Assembly (NCBI RefSeq): GCF_027595985.1
Contig: NC_073307.1
Location: forward strand, 45,052,594 to 45,116,593
DNA: 64,000 nucleotides
Direction: 5' to 3'
Source: Sorex araneus
Lineage: Eukaryota > Chordata > Mammalia > Eulipotyphla > Soricidae
Shown: piece after piece, positions 22,308-34,530 of the stretch
How the letters are laid out: each line of letters opens with the position of its first letter
How positions within the stretch are numbered: the first letter of the stretch is position 1
Notes under the pieces: model-generated
Database searches by the model: none
Seen by the model: only the letters and a program-made list of their open reading frames with translations
Told to the model about the DNA's origin: nothing
Position numbers and translations under genes: made by a program

Positions 22308-23320
22308 CAGATAGAGACACAGAGAGAGAAAGAGAGAGAGAGAGAACAGTCCAATGGAATCTAGTCTAGTCTCTGCTTTACTTCCATTGGAAATTAAAAT
22401 AACCTTGAAGCACCTGACTTAAGTTTGAATGCTACTTCTCACAGCACTATTCTCCCTACACCCCTAAATTATAATTATGGAAATGCCAGTGCCCAAAAGT
22501 AGGTTTCCTTAGTCAATGTATAATTTTAGGACTTATCATTTTTGAGTTAAGAGAGGCAGACTAATGGAATAAAAGCTTAACTAACCTTTTACAATATTCT
22601 GTACACCTCTCCCCAGTTATTGCTATTTTTTAATCTCATGCTTCTTTGGACATAAATATTTTGAGGCCAGATCATCATTTTCTTCAAAAAATATCCTTTG
22701 TAGTTTTGGCAAAGACATTTAAGACACGACACTCATTTAAGAAAATTGACGGGCATTCCCTTAGAGAAACTGAGGATGCAATCACATACATTCCTTTGTC
22801 CTCTGGAAAGGACTTGTTTCGGAGGAATTAGAGAATGAATCTGATGAACTCCTCTGGCTCCTTTTATCAGGTGTCTGAGCTAGTCTGGGATATTTGGAGA
22901 CTGTGTAATTGGTCACTAACTTTTCACTGAACCTTTGTGTTTGCAAATGAATTTGCTGATTGAGTGAAGACAATGGGGCTCTCCCTGAAATAAGAAGAGG
23001 CTGCAAAAACAAGACGGGGGAAACCCATGCCAGAATGGAGATTAGATTATTGTTTTCATATGTTTTCAAACTCAAAACCAAGGGATGCAAAATATCCCAT
23101 AAAATCTGGGACCGATTTTCCTCGAGCTGGCTTTTCCCTGAGCTTTGAAACAATGCTTCCCCCTTGTGGTTAGGCAGCAGAATACAGGTGGCAAGATAGT
23201 CTCCAAAAACAACAAAATAGAGACAGGAAGGAGATTTGGGGAGGGATAGTGGGAATAGGGAAAGGATAGAACAACAAAATCAGACCACACCAGCAAACAG
23301 AACTAAGTACAAAAGAACAT
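21540..23320. other. Unique intergenic DNA, no gene seen
   Basis: Contains a MIR-like patch (about 22130-22240, tttcacaataacccaatgagagaaatgct...cccattttacaacgaag) and a (GT)n/(GA)n microsatellite at 22258-22345. No convincing coding region. Confidence 0.5.
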
Positions 23321-23321
23321 T

Positions 23322-23492
23322 TTTTTTTCTTTTTTGGTCACACCTGCGTTGCTCAGGGGTTACTCCTGGCTCACGCACTCAGGAATTACTCCTGGCAGTG
23401 CTCGGGGAAACCATATGGGATGCTGGGAATTGAACCTGAGTCAGTTGCATGCAAGGCAATCACCCTACCTGCTGTGCTATCGCTCCAGTCCC
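23322..23492 (-). mobile_element. SOR-A SINE
   Basis: Well-preserved reverse copy, ttttttggtcacacctgcgttgctc to ctgtgctatcgctccagtcc. Confidence 0.93.
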
Positions 23493-23649
23493 CAAAGTAA
23501 CATTTAACATTAAACGGATCTTATTTAACCTATTTTCACCTTCATAGAATCTTCTTTTATCTTCTAAATGGGAAGTGAGTTGGCACAATAGCATATTTGA
23601 GCTATGCAACAAAATAGAAGTTCATCAAATGCAATTTTCATGCATTTAC

Positions 23650-23803
23650 TTTGGCTTTGGGGCAATACAGAGAGGTGCTCAGAGCTACTCCTGGCTCTGA
23701 GCTCATGGATCTTTGGGGACCCTATGGGATGCCAGGGTTCAAACCCCAGGTCAGTTGCGGGAAAAGGCAAGTACTCTACCCATTGTACTATCACTTCGGT
23801 TCC
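23650..23803 (-). mobile_element. SOR-A SINE, diverged
   Basis: ggggcaatacagagaggtgctcagagc to ccattgtactatcacttcggttcc. Confidence 0.75.
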
Positions 23804-23859
23804 TAGTTCTTATTTTTTAAAATTATATGGTATGTGGCTAATGCTAATGTGCTTGATTG

Positions 23860-24039
23860 TACTTTTTCTTTGCTGTTGTTTTTGGATGAGACCTGGCTGT
23901 TCTCAGTGCTTGTTCCTGGCTCTGCCTGTGCTCCTTGGTCACTCCTGGAAATTTGGGGGAACCGTATGAGGTGCTAAGGATTGAACCCAAGGTCAGCCAC
24001 TTGCAAGACAAGTTCCTTGCCTGCTGTTCTTTATTTCTC
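23860..24039 (-). mobile_element. SOR-A SINE, diverged
   Basis: Reverse copy with tttttggatgagacctggctgttctcag and a B-box relic aaggattgaacccaaggtcagcc. Confidence 0.8.
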
Positions 24040-24041
24040 AA

Positions 24042-24490
24042 AAAACTTTAATTGAAGTAATATTGCATTCTATTATATAGATTTCAGGTGTGCATCATTA
24101 AAAGTCAACGGTATATATACTACATTATGTTCACCACTGCCCTTTCCATATAATTGTCTATATTTAAAACTATTTTTATTTTGGGGCCACACCCAAAATA
24201 AAAATTTTGGTGGTCAGGAGGTCATTTTTAGCAGTACTTGGGGGACCATATGGAACCAAGGTACAAACCTGGGCCTTAGACCACCCACTTCACCCTTGAC
24301 CGAATTTAGTAAGTCTCCATACGGTACCTTTCTCCTGGAGATCCAGTTGGTCGCAAATTATCAAATAATGCACATAATGGTATCTTCAGGGCCAGGGCTA
24401 TGCCACTCTTTTCCTTTTAAACACGCCAAATATCTCATAGGTAGTTTCTATGAGTGATATGGAATATTGCAATGAACAAAGGAGTGCCAC
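24042..24490 (-). mobile_element. Old L1 3' region interrupted by a SINE fragment
   Basis: 24042-24178 (aactttaattgaagtaatattgc...atttcaggtgtgcatcatt) reads as the reversed 3' end of an old L1. A SOR-A fragment sits at 24180-24295, and L1-like sequence resumes to about 24490 (aacacgccaaatatctcata). Confidence 0.5.
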
Positions 24491-24577
24491 TCTTTGCTAG
24501 TGAAGATGTACTATAATTGAAGGAAAAAAGCTTAGCAATGGATTGTTCTTGCGTTCACACTTTAAAATTGGACTTAT

Positions 24578-24773
24578 GGGGCCAGTGCGATAGCACAGCG
24601 GGTAGGGCGTTTGCCTTGCACGCGGCCGACCCGGGTTCGATCCCTGGCTTCCCATATGGTCCCCCAAGCACTGCCAGGAGTAATTCCTGAGTGCAAAGCC
24701 AGGAGTAACCCCTGAGCATAGCTGGGTGTGACCCAAAAAGCAAAAAATAAAATAAAATAAAATAAAATAAAAT
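24578..24773 (+). mobile_element. SOR-A SINE, young copy
   Basis: Near-consensus copy with CpGs intact (gcacgcggccgacccgggttcg). The tail is (AAAAT)n. Perfect 11-bp TSD aaaattggact at 24564-24574 and 24774-24784. Confidence 0.97.
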
Positions 24774-25349
24774 AAAATTGGACTCATTTGAATACTTCTT
24801 AATAGTGTTCTACGAAACTGTACCTCATATTGTACCATGTTGCTTCTGTGTTTCATCAGCACATGAGATGTTTCCCACAATGGACGGTAAGCATTCTGGG
24901 CTACACATACATTCCATGCCACAGGATGCTTAGTCTCTGGATGCTCCCAATGCACACAGCTGACTTATTATCTAGTGGCTTCCCACATCAGATCAATAAG
25001 ATAGACGGGTAAAGGAAGAGAAGCAGTGTATAAAGAGGATGAGCAGCTGGCAGGATTCTCTCCCAAACTAAGTTTAGCACAGTCCTGCCAAGGATTCCAG
25101 GACAGTTCTCTTTCCATGGGTGTAAATTCTGTCTTGACTCTGACTTACAGTGCTTCTGGCAGGCACAATAAAATATTCAGTAGACAGAGAGTAATCTATT
25201 TACTGGATTTGAGGTAGAGTTCATTTCCTGACGTTACACTTTCAGTCTGGATCTAGCTCATCCTGTTGTTCCAAAGAAGTTAAGAGTTAAAAAAAATAAG
25301 AACACCCCTATGAACAATGCAAGATAAAGTTTTAAAAAATGCAGCTTTT

Positions 25350-25355
25350 TTTATT
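25350..25355 (-). terminator. Candidate distal poly(A) signal AATAAA
   Basis: Canonical hexamer on the minus strand in ...AAAATAAAAAAAGCTGC, with a GT-bearing stretch some 40-60 nt further on. It lies close to where SINE-rich intergenic DNA starts again, so it is a reasonable end for the long JAKMIP2 3' UTR. Confidence 0.35.
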
Positions 25356-25851
25356 TTTATATAAACTAAAACACCAGGGTTCATTGATTCCTATATTAAA
25401 TACATAAATTATAAAATAACCATTCATAAAACTTTACGTACATTAAGTTGATTACATTTCTACGGTAATACCTACAGTACATGTTCCATGTACTTCAGAG
25501 GATAATTCTGGTGAAATTCAACCAATTCATATTTTTCTTTCATTAATAAACAAGCACTGAAGCAGGATATGGAGTCATGCTAATGAGATGGAGAGAGGGA
25601 ACGCTAACTGAGGCAAATGATTGGAGAAAAGCTCTGAGAAATTGGCCCCTGGCTACAACAATCTAGTAGACACTGGGGGTACAGTATATTCAAACCCATC
25701 ACTCGATGTATGAATCCGGGCAGAATTGCATCTTGAAAGTAAAGCAAGCACAAACTCTCCCAGGGATGGGAGTGTTAGCTGACAAAAATGTGGCATTTTT
25801 GGCTAATATGAATACTGTCGATTGTGCTGAACTTTCTGTTGCTTTTTCCAG

Positions 25852-25995
25852 AAAGCCAGTGGCATCACTCCTTGACTGGATCTGGACAACTGGAAAACCA
25901 ATCTTGGTCAACAATAGAAAACAGTAGTTTGAACAGAGGTGAAATAAAAGTCATCAGGCAAGGAGAAGAGCAGAGACAAGGTGATAAACAGAAAG
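25852..25995 (+). other. Possible cryptic or antisense exon (plus strand)
   Basis: Strong acceptor-like signal (actttctgttgctttttccag) and strong donor-like signal (GAAAG|gtgagt) frame a 144-nt stretch in unique DNA, antisense to the putative JAKMIP2 3' UTR. One of the three frames is open throughout, but the peptide is not recognisable. It may be an exon of an antisense long noncoding RNA or chance. No partner exon was identified. Confidence 0.25.
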
Positions 25996-28900
25996 GTGAG
26001 TTACTCAGCAGCATCAGAAAAATCTCACATGTCCTCAATCCTAGGACAGAGTACACATTTAGTAAGTGCTCACATTATACTATATACAGAATACATAAGT
26101 GTACATATGTACATCACACACTTATAAAAGTGAATTTTGAACTGCCTCATTGTGGGAAGTTATGCTTAGTGGGGGTAAATAGGCACATTTTGTGAGCTGT
26201 CAATCAAATATTAGTGATTATCCATGGATACCGGGGAACTGCTTTTAGACACCTTACCCACACTTTCACAAGTTCATGGAGTCTTGGTTAAAGGCAAAGG
26301 TGGACTCAGCATCGTTTATCCACACTACTCACACTATATCGAAAACTTGGATGCAATACAGTTGCAAATATAGTATGGCACAAAGACCTCAATGCAAAAT
26401 ATGAAAATACAAAAGCAGGGGACCTCACCCCATCAACAACCTGCACCTCTGAATTTGATGAATAGAGAAAATGGTGATCTTCTTATTTTTGCACGTTGCC
26501 CTTGAAGTATATTTTTAGCGATTTTGATTAAAATTGGACTTGAGCTTTCAACAACAGATTTATTTAGAAAGAACAAAACTGCCAAACGAAATGCAGCAAA
26601 GGATTCCTCCTGTCCAGTACTGAAATGCAATCAGTTTGGCATCAGAAGAGACTTTTCAATAATCAGCTCCAACCTTCTATCATGACTGAATCTTCTTGCC
26701 TGGAAAATATATACCTGGAATTCAGTCTCAAGAGCATAGACACTAAGTCAATTGAACAGAACATAAACTTTCATTCGTTTTTCCCATGGGAAAGTAGACA
26801 TCCTATTGAAGAGAGGCTTGGGGCATTCTGGAATCAATAATTCATGACAAACAGCTCAGATTTGCTTTGATTACTAATCTCCTAAAAGTTATATTAAACT
26901 TTTAAAATATAAGGGTGCACCTAATTTACTAAAATGATAGAATTAAATGAACCTGCAAGATTCTATGAAAATATTCCGTGTTTCGTACGAAAGTTTCACA
27001 AAAGGTAAAAGGGCAAAAAACAATTCAGCTTGCAAACATAGGTTCTTCCTTACATACATATATGGAAATATGTATGTGGATATATATATAGGTATATATA
27101 TTATGCATTATTCTGGATAGGAAAATCCAATATTTTAAAGTCTCCAATTGCCACCAAGTTTTGACATAATATACATAATCTAATCATTTAATTGTTAACA
27201 TAAACTGATGAATAGTATCTTTACAATATCCATGGAAACATAGGGTTCATCTTAAACAACAAACTTATGAAATACATTGAAGACAGTGAACTTAAGAATT
27301 ACACATTGAATTTACAGAAAAAAACTGTCAATGAATTAGCAAAAAAAGGCAATTTTGTCAGATTTATTTTAAACTGAAAAAAAAATAAGTTGAAATAAAA
27401 TACTATAGCAGAAATTATTTAGCAAAACTTTATTTCTATGTCAGTGATGATCCGTGAACTCTTTACATTATTTCTACTCTATTGAAGACCCAGGTCATCT
27501 ATGAAAGCTGTTGTTTGTGCACAAGAAAAATAAAAGCAAAATTTATCTTCTTATTTCTAAATCTTCACTGTTGACAATGATCTTATCTATATGACATAGG
27601 TTTAAAGGGATTTTAAACTGATTTCCAGAAGTTTCTAATGTTTTCCAAATTTGGGTGGCATTAAAAAGTCAAATTAGTGATGTTTTCTAGTATAAGGGCC
27701 ACATAAATATAGTCTATTTTTACCTTTCTCATGTAGAATTTTTTGTTCTCAATAACAGTGCTAAATCAGGGATATAATTTAATTTCAAACTATTTTTAAA
27801 GTATTTGTTATGTTATTTTCCAGTAGATGAATATTATGTTCAAAAAATTTAGCAAGTATATCCTGAGGAATGCTGCTTTGATTGCTATTAACTCTTTGGC
27901 CAGATGTGCCAGGATAGATATGCTCCATACTAATCTTAAATTTTGCATCTTATCTTTTTTAAGAAGTGGAGCCATATGATTAGTTAGGTCTCACTGTGAT
28001 TATTCAGATATCCTCACTATTGCTGAAGATAATATACAAGAAAAGTTCTCATTTAGATATGGTTCATTCCCATAGATTCATGTTTGACTGAAACATGGAC
28101 ATACTTTTGTTTTAGCAAGCTTTTTTTTAAACAATTGTGGAAATAAATAACAGATCTATATCTATAGAATTATTAAACTTTATCTAATAACATCCTAAGT
28201 TTGAAGGTCATGAGGGAGGCTTGGCAAAAATACAACACCCTTTATCTTAAAATCTAGAGAAATTTGCTAATCTGTTGGATATTGAGCCCTCCTTTTGCAA
28301 TTGCCCTAAATATATTTTAAAATACAATGGAAGCTGCTTAGGATATATTAATCCTCATGTAATATTGTATGTATGCTACAATCATGTAGCATAAAATATA
28401 TGATTCATATGTTTAAGGTATCAGTTACACCAGTTTTCAAAATATTTATGATCATTTGTCATAATTAGTGATTGCATATGAATTTCTACATGGGAAAACA
28501 AGATAAACAGCAAGAAATTATGTTTGAAGCAGACGGGGCATGAAATTTGCTCGGGTGGACTCAGGCACGGCCAGTGAAAAGCAACAGAAGAGAAAATTTT
28601 AAGATATAGGACTGCAGTACTTCCTCTTTCAATTGACCAATATTTTCCAATTTGTAAGATTTTGGAGTTGTAGTGGCACACACTTTTATGTTACATGTAC
28701 AATTAATCTGCTATTCATATTTAATCTGGAAACTTTTTGAGCAAAGAATTTAGTGCAAGTTTTTTTTTTTGGTACTTTCTCAGGAGGACATATCATTATA
28801 ATTTCCTTCCAAATGGAAGGGATAACCAGGCTATTTATGTGATTCTACTGGTTCACTTCAAGCTCTAATTTTATGCTGGTTCTCCTCTGTGAATAGTGGA

Positions 28901-29179
28901 GCTTGCATTACGTCATACATAGGCAACCAGGGGAGCCTGCGGATTCTTATCACAGAAACAACACACTTGTCTATCTTGTTTAATAGCATGAGATGATCTA
29001 TTTGCTCTAGATTATTAGAGATCTTAGCTGCTCTGGATATCTTATTCTTTATTGCTAGCAATGTCCCAGGTAGTTTGATGGGGTAGCTTCAGTGCTGCCA
29101 TGTGTAGACTGAACCTAGCCAAACCTAACTTATTTTATTACACAGGGGACTTTTTCTCAACAAACAAGAATATCAAATA

Positions 29180-29430
29180 ATATAATAGTCATAATGATTA
29201 CAAAGCACTTCGTGCTACTTGAAGCACCTCTTGTTCCAGAATTGCAAACAAAAAAAAAAACCCAAAACAAAAAGAAAAGCCCCAAATCTTTATGAAAAAG
29301 CATTTCAACCTCATTTTGCAGATGAGGAAACTGAGGCACAGAGAGGTTAAGTGACTGGCCAATGATACCTGGAGAGAGTAACAAAAATAAGAACAAAAGT
29401 GGGGCCCCAGAATTTTAGCTCCCCCCCATT
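29180..29430 (+). mobile_element. MIR SINE relic
   Basis: Carries the diagnostic MIR core ttgcagatgaggaaactgag followed by gcacagagaggttaagtgac. It lies antisense inside the putative JAKMIP2 3' UTR. Confidence 0.9.
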
Positions 29431-30413
29431 CTTCATTTATTGGTCTGGCTTTAAAATTACCAGTGCTAAAGCCAAAGCATATGGTACCAAACTCATGTCC
29501 AGAAGGATTTCCAAGGAAGTTTCTGGTTTCCAACACACACTAAGCATAGGCATTCTAGCCCTAGAAATTAAACCTTGATAACTTGGAAAATTGATTTTTT
29601 TCTCACCTATGGTAAATTAACTGTAAAATCTGATTTTCAGGAGTATTTATTTACTCAGTTATGAGACCAAGACTATTTTTACATAACTTGGGAAAAGTAT
29701 TAGTCTTCTCATTGTCTCTGTTAGAAAATGACCTCATTGGTAACACAATGTTATTCATATATATATTAAAAAAAGTAGAGCAAATCTTGTACTGTCAGCT
29801 CTCTGGAAAAATGTATACAAGAGGTCAGAATGCTCTGGGTATATCAGGATACTTTAAAAAAAATAATCACGCTTTAATATTCACAACTCTGTGGCAAACT
29901 CAAGTATCAGCAGAAGTTTACTTATTGCCTTTATCATATAATGTATTTATTTGCAGGCAATTTTAAATAGCCATTTGAAAATCCAGTATTCTGGAAATTA
30001 AAAGACTTATGAAATGCTCTGTGGCCTGTGTCCCCTATAGATGTTGGCATTCTAAACAGAACTAAGTCAGGGAGTTTGTGATTTAGAGCATAATCTTCTT
30101 AATTTTCAATATGAATGAGATTAGTCTGTTGTTTGTGGAGGAACACAGATGTGATAGAAGGCCAAAGAAGCATCAATTCCACTTTTATTTCTATGTTAAC
30201 GTTCTTCTGTGTGTTCTTGGTCTTGGTTGCCAGTTTAGTTGGTAACAGCGATCCTCTGTCATCTGAATTCCACAAACTCCACCTTTAGCAGGGAAACCAA
30301 ATGCTTTTCTTCCTATTCACATTGCAGATGTCTCTGTTCCTGAGTTTAAAACAATAATAAAGACAGAAAAGCGAATCCCTGTAGTAAGAAACCAGACTTT
30401 TCAAATGAAATAT

Positions 30414-30419
30414 TTTATT
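30414..30419 (-). terminator. Candidate proximal poly(A) signal AATAAA
   Basis: Canonical hexamer on the minus strand about 485 nt after the JAKMIP2 SNRKHG stop, within ...ATTTACAATAAAATATTTC. It would produce a short 3' UTR. No transcript evidence is available. Confidence 0.35.
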
Positions 30420-30901
30420 GTAAATAGCTCCTCATAAGTATTCGTGCTTCATTCCCCACCCTCCCTTGTCTCTGTTTTGATTTTTTTAAAATGATGTTTA
30501 TTTCAGGACTAGTATTTCCATGGGATGTTGTGTTACATTAAAATGACCCCCCTGCACAGCAGGAGTAGAATGTTTTTGTAACTTTGGTTCCATGCCCAAG
30601 ACACATTTTTGCTTGATCTGCTGAAACTGGTTCCATTGTTGATTTTTTTTCTTTACACAATATATGTTTATAGTTCTCTTCTTCTGGTTTGACATATACA
30701 TGTTTCATTAAATGCAGCATATATTGTAATTCTCAACAGGGTCATGTAGGAACTGTCAAGTAAGAAACCTCGAAGAATGGCTTTAAAATGCACAGCTGTA
30801 GTCCTGGCTACAGAGCAGTTCTTAGCTTTTGATCTCCCTCTTACTGGTGTAAACATTTTTGCCATCTTTGAAGGTTTAGAAGCATTTGCCTTTCTGGGGT
30901 C

Positions 30902-30922
30902 TTATCCGTGTTTTCGGTTACT
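30902..30922 (-). CDS. JAKMIP2: JAKMIP2 terminal exon, alternative C-terminus SNRKHG-stop
   Basis: On the minus strand a strong acceptor (ttttccctttgtcttacag) at 30923 is followed in phase 0 by AGT AAC CGA AAA CAC GGA TAA, giving SNRKHG then stop. Joined to ...KDLEEK this gives a short basic hydrophilic C-terminus when the hydrophobic-tail exon is skipped. When that exon is included, the same exon serves as untranslated sequence. I have a sense that a JAKMIP2 isoform with such an ending is annotated in other mammals but cannot verify it here. The remainder of the exon is the putative long 3' UTR. Confidence 0.75.
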   Translation of the reverse strand, partial: SNRKHG

Positions 30923-31060
30923 CTGTAAGACAAAGGGAAAATTGAAAAAAATTGTCATTTCTGTCGATAGCCAAAACAGAAAAACATTTTTTTAAGAAAA
31001 AAAAATTCTTTACCAACTCTGTGAGGTCTATAACCTTATGTGAGTTATAGAAAGTCTCCT

Positions 31061-31235
31061 GGGCTGGAGAGATAGTACAGCACTTGCTTTACATGCAGCT
31101 GGATCATGGCAATCCCTGGCATCACATGGTCCTTTGAGCACCACCAAAATGATCTCGAAGCACAGAGTCAGGAGTAAAGCCCTGAGCACTGCTGGGGGTG
31201 AGCCCTCCACTCTGTCCCCCACCACCCCCACAAAA
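31061..31235 (+). mobile_element. SOR-A SINE, diverged
   Basis: Head gggctggagagatagtacagc, truncated B-box region (ggatcatggcaatccctgg), body gcacagagtcaggagtaaagcc. Confidence 0.82.
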
Positions 31236-31483
31236 GGAAAGCTTCTAAGATTTGTTACTTCTAAATAAGAAAACAGAACTCTCTGTTCCAAGAGTTGTTG
31301 CAGTGTAAGAAGTACCAAGCAATGAACAGTTCTTGTCTCATGGTAAGTGGCTTGAAGTATTAGCTATTATCACCATTGCCTTTTCTTCTGGGGCCTCCCA
31401 AGGCAATGCCTTGAGCAGTTCTACTGAATCCTCGGGCTCCCTTTCCATATGTTTCCTTCCTTCAGTACTTATTAAAGACTTTT

Positions 31484-31535
31484 AAAAAAATTTATTCTTT
31501 TATTGAATCACCATATTAAAGATTTTTTTGAAAGC
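31484..31535 (-). mobile_element. Short L1 3' end
   Basis: ttattcttttattgaatcacc is the reversed L1 terminus plus tail; only about 50 bp retained. Confidence 0.4.
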
Positions 31536-31739
31536 AGTTCTGTCTATGACTGTCAATGACTCCCTTTTATGTCACACTTCTTCCCCATCACTCGCATCCA
31601 ATGGCAAGTGATCACCACCCAAAAGTTCTGGTCCAATCGCTAGTTTTTCCATGGAGGACTCCTGGTTAACCCTAAACATGTTTCTGAAAAGATACTTCCT
31701 GGCCTAAATTACTCGGGACTCCTAGTCCTATAACACTTT

Positions 31740-31914
31740 TTTTTTTTTTGGCTTTTTGGGTCACACCCAGCGATGCACAGGGGTTACTCCTGGCTCTGCA
31801 CTCAGGAATTAACCCCTGGCGGTGCTCAGGGGACCATATGGGATGCTGGGAATCGAACCTGGGTTGGCCGAGTGCAAGGCAAATGCCCTACCCATTGTGC
31901 TATTGCTCCAGCCC
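31740..31914 (-). mobile_element. SOR-A SINE, young copy with TSD
   Basis: Near-consensus reverse copy. Perfect 18-bp duplication ctagtcctataacacttt at 31722-31739 and 31915-31932. Confidence 0.97.
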
Positions 31915-32024
31915 CTAGTCCTATAACACTTTAAGTTCTTATGCCTGGGTTTTCTCTCTGCCAGTAGCATCAAAAACAGCACAGAGGATGTGATATCTGT
32001 CATGTGTGGTTTAAGCACCTGGTC

Positions 32025-32200
32025 TTTTTTTTTTTCTTTTTGGGTCATACCTAGCGATGCACAGGGGTTACTCTCTTGACTCTGCACTCAGGAATTACTC
32101 CTTGAGGTGCTCGGGGACCATATGGGATGCTGGGAATCAGACCTGGATCTGCCGCCTGCAAGGCAAATACCTTACCCGCTGTGCTATCACTCCAGCCTCA
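32025..32200 (-). mobile_element. SOR-A SINE
   Basis: Reverse copy, ctttttgggtcatacctagcgatg to gctgtgctatcactccagcc. ctggtcttt on both sides is the probable TSD. Confidence 0.93.
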
Positions 32201-33062
32201 AACCATCTGGTCTTTGGGTCTGGCATGCTAGAAAAATAATGGGATTTTTATTTCCCAAAATTTGTCTAAAAATAAGTTATTTAACTTTTCTAAACTATTT
32301 TCTAAGATGTTTATCCCCTCTATAAATTAAATTTCATAGTAGAATTTTATTGTTGCAATAATGGTGACCAAGATCCAAAGTCATGGCAAAGGAGGCACGC
32401 TGCTCCCTAGGGATGCTTTCCATTCATTACGGGAGGCAAACTAAAAGGTTCAAAGGCATCCCCACCTTGGCGCAGGTCAGAAATATCTGGAATGTACATA
32501 TGCAGAGTCACTCTGTTCCTAAAGATTAGATGAATGCCAAAATGAAAGAGTGATCCAGTCAGAGGAGAGCAACAGGAAGGAAGGGTCATGGTTGGGATGT
32601 GGGTACACTGAAGGGATGAAAGGAAGATGCCAAATGACATGGGATTGGTGGCACTTGCAAAGACGGGACTTAGATTTTAAAAAAGTTCACTCATTACTCA
32701 TAGAGAAGAGTTTCAGGGCAGGGAGAGAGGAGGAGGCTTCCTTCCTAGCAAGAAGCTCTGAGTGTCACCAACGATGGAATGCTAGTAGACAGGTAAGACC
32801 TTGGGAATGATAGTGTAGTGGGTATATTGGGTATGTTCTGCAGAACATTGAAAAAATTCCCGAAGTCCCTCCAATGGCCATTCTTTCACCATTACTACTC
32901 AAAAAAAAAAAAAAAACCATAAAACAAACCCAGAGTAAGAATCAGTTAATAATTGCCAAAGAAATGGCCTCAGTCTCCAAGGAGAGGGTCACAACTAATG
33001 ACAATAGAGTTGAGGGACACACATACTCTCCTCCCTCTTCTCTGTCACCCCAAGACTTGAAT

Positions 33063-33240
33063 TTTTTTTTGTTTTTGCTTTTTGGGTCACACCTGGTGAA
33101 TGCACAGGGGTTACTCTTGGCTCATACAATCAGGAATTACTCCTGGCGGTGCTTGGGGGACCATATGGAATGCTGGGAATTGAACCCCGGTCGGCCGAGA
33201 GCAAGGCAAATGCCCTACCCACTGTGCTATCGCTCCAGCC
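33063..33240 (-). mobile_element. SOR-A SINE, young copy with TSD
   Basis: Reverse copy. The direct repeat ccccaagacttgaat is found at 33048-33062 and 33239-33253. Confidence 0.96.
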
Positions 33241-33551
33241 CCAAGACTTGAATCTTAAAGAAGGAAGGAGAAGACGTTTCTTAGTGCTAGACCATGAGCC
33301 ACTTCAACTTGAGGCCACTTCAACCCGCCTCAAGGCTAAAGCAGAATACAGGGGGAAATAAAAACTAGAGTAAAATTTTCAAATGGTTGTAGACTTCCAA
33401 GAACTGAAAGTGACAGAAAAATTCAGGAACCAACCTCAGAATTAATAAGTGATGAGAAAGAGAAGTAGAACACAGTCTGAGCGAAAGCCCTGTTCTGAGG
33501 AAAAAGCAGACTACATTCACATTTACCTCCCACTAAAATGAGTGGCCTAGA

Positions 33552-33750
33552 CAGCTGGAGTGATAGCACAGCGGGTAGGGCGTTTGCCTTGCACGCGGCC
33601 GACCCGGGTTCTAATCCCAGCATCCCATATGGTCCCCTGAGCACCGCCAGGGGTAATTCCTGAGTGAAGAGCCAGGAGTAACCCCTGTGCATCACCGGGT
33701 GTGACCCAAAAAGCAAAAAAAAAAAAAAAAACCAAAAAAATAAAACAAAG
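33552..33750 (+). mobile_element. SOR-A SINE, young copy
   Basis: cagctggagtgatagcacagcgg through gtgacccaaaaagcaaaa and a long A-rich tail. The CpGs in the tRNA-like region are preserved (gcacgcggccgacccggg). Confidence 0.95.
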
Positions 33751-33842
33751 ACAACTGGTTACAAATGCAACAGTTCCATCTTCTCTGGCAAAGAGACCTG
33801 GTCTGAATGTATACAGGAGACTTTTTGAAGTGTATATGTGTA

Positions 33843-34015
33843 GGGATGAGAGAGATACAGCAGCGGCTAAGGTCGTTGTCTTGCATGTGGCCTACCCTGG
33901 TTTGAATTCCTGAAGTCACATCGTTCTTTTGAGCACTGCCAGGGATCCCTCATGAGCACAGAATAAGTAATAACACTTGAGCACTGCAGGGTGTGGCCTT
34001 AACACTCCCTCCCCA
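33843..34015 (+). mobile_element. SOR-A SINE, diverged
   Basis: gggatgagagagatacagcagcgg, B box ggtttgaattcc, body cctcatgagcacagaataagtaat. Confidence 0.8.
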
Positions 34016-34194
34016 CCAACAACTAAAATGTATTTGTGTATACATAAAATATATACATAAACAAGGTGTTTTATATTTTGCTTGTAAATTTCCATTGTAT
34101 AAAGTCTCAGAGAAAATCCCAAATTCCATTTCAATGCACAAACATATTGTTTCTGACTTTTGTATCTGAAGAAAAGCCCATGGCGTATAACAAG

Positions 34195-34352
34195 GTGAAG
34201 TGGAGTCATACCGAGCATTTTGCAGGGGCTATTTCTGGTTCTGTGCTCAGGAGTGACCCATGGCGGTGCTTAGGATTTGAACCAGGGTCAAGGCTACCAC
34301 AGTCACATGCAAGACAAGTGCGTCAACTTCTATACTATCTCTCCAGCATCCT
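34195..34352 (-). mobile_element. SOR-A SINE, diverged
   Basis: gagtcataccgagcattttgcagg to ctatactatctctccagcatcc; B-box relic gatttgaaccaggg. Confidence 0.8.
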
Positions 34353-34530
34353 CCTTTTTAAATTTTAGACAGTATTTTAGAGTGCTAAATTTCTTGGAAT
34401 TGAATATATGTAAAAGGAACTCTGATTATAGAATAAAGCCAAATTTATACAACTTGGCAATTCTGAATAACTGAATCATTTTGCTTATCCAACAAGTTAC
34501 CACAGATGATCATTTACCAATGAAGTAAAT

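Larger units (their letters stand above)
25340..30901 (-). other. JAKMIP2: Putative long 3' UTR of JAKMIP2
   Basis: About 5.5 kb of AT-rich unique sequence following the SNRKHG stop. It carries no SOR SINE although the rest of the window has roughly one per kilobase, which suggests purifying selection. Only a MIR relic (about 29180-29430) interrupts it. Possible minus-strand AATAAA signals include 30414-30419 (short UTR, about 0.5 kb) and 25350-25355 (long UTR), the latter followed by a GU-containing stretch. The distal end is inferred. Alternatively only the proximal part is transcribed and the remainder is conserved intergenic sequence. Confidence 0.55.

Noticed and set aside
24578-24660. 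tRNA gene (good A and B boxes)
   Set aside because: It is the head of a SOR SINE, one of dozens of near-identical copies, and continues directly into the SINE body.
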